From positions 1 through 5,946 of the forward strand of contig JAOPZU010000412.1 of the NCBI GenBank assembly GCA_025963955.1: DNA of 5,946 nt, given 5' to 3'. How positions within the stretch are numbered: position 1 is the stretch's first letter; every line of letters begins with the position of its first letter. The notes under the pieces were generated by a model. It searched no databases, was not told the DNA's origin, and worked only from the letters and a program-made list of their open reading frames with translations. Source of the DNA: Solirubrobacterales bacterium (GTDB taxonomy: Bacteria; Actinomycetota; Thermoleophilia; Solirubrobacterales; Solirubrobacteraceae). This document shows positions 5,059 through 5,946 of the stretch, one piece after another. The position numbers and the translations under genes were made by a program.

Positions 5059-5946
5059 ATGTCTCGGTTCACCCGCGCTGGGCTCGCGGCTTTCGGGGGC
5101 GCCGCCATCGTTCTTGTGGCCGCGCCGTCGGCATTCGCCGGTCGCATCGACTACGCCGTTCCGCCGTCGCCGTCCGCCGCGTACTCCGTTGTCGCCGAAG
5201 GCAACGGCAACGGCATCGTCAAGGTGACGTACAACACCTGCGCGACGGTCGGCAGCAGCTACGTGCTGCCGCTCACCGTCAGTTCCCGCTGCCCGGTCCA
5301 GGGTTCGCCGTCCGCAACCGGGAAGGTGCTTAAGGACGGCGCCGCCACGCTGAGCTTCACCCCGGATCCGGTCCGCTTCACGGGCGCCCCGCAGCGGACG
5401 CAGATCACGATCAAGCCCACGGCGGCGACCTCCGCGGGAACGCGGCTGCGGATCAAGTTGAACGGCGACAACGGGTCCGGTCTGGGCGAGGGGCCCGGCA
5501 TCATGGTGACCTTCGCGTGCGTGCTCGCGCCGGCCGCCGCACCGTCTTCGGGCGTCGCGCCGACCGGGACGACGTGCCCCCCGGCCACGCTCCGGGCCAA
5601 CGACAAGGTGCCGCCCGGGCAGGAGAAGAAGGATGACCCGGTCGTCCCGCCGAGCCCGAACGGCAACGGGAACGCGAACGGCAACGGGAACGCGAACGCG
5701 AACGGGAACGGGAACCCGGCCGGCAACGGAAACGCGAACGGCAACGGAAACGCGAACGGCAACGGGAACGCGAACGGGAACGGCAACCCGGCCGGCAACG
5801 GGAACGCGAACGGGAACGGCAACGGGAACGGCAACGGCAACGAGAACGGCAACGGGAACGGCAACGGCGCCCCGGCGACTCCGGCTCCGGCCGCCCCGAC
5901 CTGCGCTCCGGCCGCGGGCACCCCGGCGGCTCCGGCCACGGGCACC
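5059..5946 (+). CDS. secreted protein with Cys-containing beta-rich domain and long Asn-Gly/Asn-Ala repeat (3' end beyond window)
   Basis: I do not recognise the family. The frame is open for 296 codons to the last base with no stop. Residues 1-27 form a Sec signal peptide (MSRFTR, a hydrophobic core AAIVLVAAP, cleavage after AFA). Residues 28 to about 157 look like a small beta-sandwich-type extracellular domain, with alternating hydrophobic strands (IVKVTYNTC, ITIKPT, LRIKLNG, IMVTFAC). Its cysteines C61, C78 and C154, with C173 beyond, could form two disulfides. A Pro/Lys/Asp linker (about 174-200) leads to residues 201-270, made of 35 consecutive two-residue units: 33 start with Asn and two are Ala-Gly within Pro-Ala-Gly. 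A Pro/Ala/Thr-rich stretch with one Cys follows to the edge. No LPxTG, carbohydrate-binding or RTX-type calcium motif is visible. A surface or matrix protein with a flexible or self-associating spacer is an inference. It stands alone, with its own ribosome binding site and a long upstream gap. Confidence 0.85.
   Translation, partial: MSRFTRAGLAAFGGAAIVLVAAPSAFAGRIDYAVPPSPSAAYSVVAEGNGNGIVKVTYNTCATVGSSYVLPLTVSSRCPVQGSPSATGKVLKDGAATLSFTPDPVRFTGAPQRTQITIKPTAATSAGTRLRIKLNGDNGSGLGEGPGIMVTFACVLAPAAAPSSGVAPTGTTCPPATLRANDKVPPGQEKKDDPVVPPSPNGNGNANGNGNANANGNGNPAGNGNANGNGNANGNGNANGNGNPAGNGNANGNGNGNGNGNENGNGNGNGAPATPAPAAPTCAPAAGTPAAPATGT
5659..5868 (+). repeat. in-frame tandem repeat coding for Asn-Gly/Asn-Ala dipeptides
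   Basis: The tract is 210 bases, or 35 units of six bases (AAC plus GGC, GGG, GGA, GCG, CCG or GAG; two units read GCC GGC). A larger 18-base unit, GGCAACGGRAACGCGAAC, occurs six times: at 5662, 5680, 5722, 5740, 5758 and 5794. Pro-Ala-Gly interruptions at 5716-5724 and 5788-5796 are exactly 72 bases apart. The tract lies wholly inside the secreted protein gene and keeps its frame. Confidence 0.95.

Noticed and set aside
5259..5945. Minus-strand open frame of 228 codons rich in Phe-Pro-Leu repeats opposite the repeat protein
   Set aside because: It is the reverse complement of the Asn-Gly repeat and has no ribosome binding site. The plus strand has signal peptide, ribosome binding site and domain-like sequence.

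Overview
The window is GC-rich throughout, with codon third positions dominated by G and C and actinobacterial-style signal peptides and promoters. It looks like chromosomal DNA of a high-GC actinobacterium; a soil Thermoleophilia/Solirubrobacter-type organism is my guess, not something the sequence proves. No phage, transposon, CRISPR, tRNA or rRNA signal was seen.

Layout. (1) 2-2416, plus strand: a multidomain signalling protein, GAF-PAS-PAS-PAS-EAL, with every catalytic EAL residue in place and no GGDEF domain, so a probable sensor-controlled cyclic-di-GMP phosphodiesterase. Its frame is open to the left edge and the true start probably lies outside the window. (2) 2466-3809, minus strand, convergent with (1): a secreted GH10 endo-xylanase-type glycoside hydrolase with both catalytic glutamates but several unusual substrate-cleft residues. 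A good -35/-10 pair places its transcription start at or next to the ATG, suggesting a leaderless mRNA. (3) 3921-4508, plus strand, divergent from (2): a left-handed beta-helix (hexapeptide repeat) acyltransferase. (4) About 4511-4688, plus strand: what looks like the 3' end of an SGNH/GDSL-type hydrolase gene (DxxH motif), broken by one extra G in a G run; a relic or a sequencing error. (5) 4689-5058: no convincing gene, but GC-rich inverted repeats, including two that are mutually exclusive, and then the leader of the next gene. (6) 5059 to the right edge, plus strand, unfinished: a secreted protein with a Cys-containing, beta-rich N-terminal domain followed by 35 strict two-residue units, nearly all Asn-Gly or Asn-Ala, and a Pro/Ala-rich region.

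How they may fit together. Three or four of the products act on or outside the cell surface: the xylanase, the repeat protein, the probable esterase relic, and an acyltransferase that could decorate a polysaccharide. A cyclic-di-GMP enzyme next door would suit control of an attached or polymer-degrading lifestyle. The genes do not form one operon, however, and this link is inference. The items most worth a second look are the Asn-Gly/Asn-Ala repeat protein, the frameshifted SGNH-like relic and the atypical GH10 active-site cleft.
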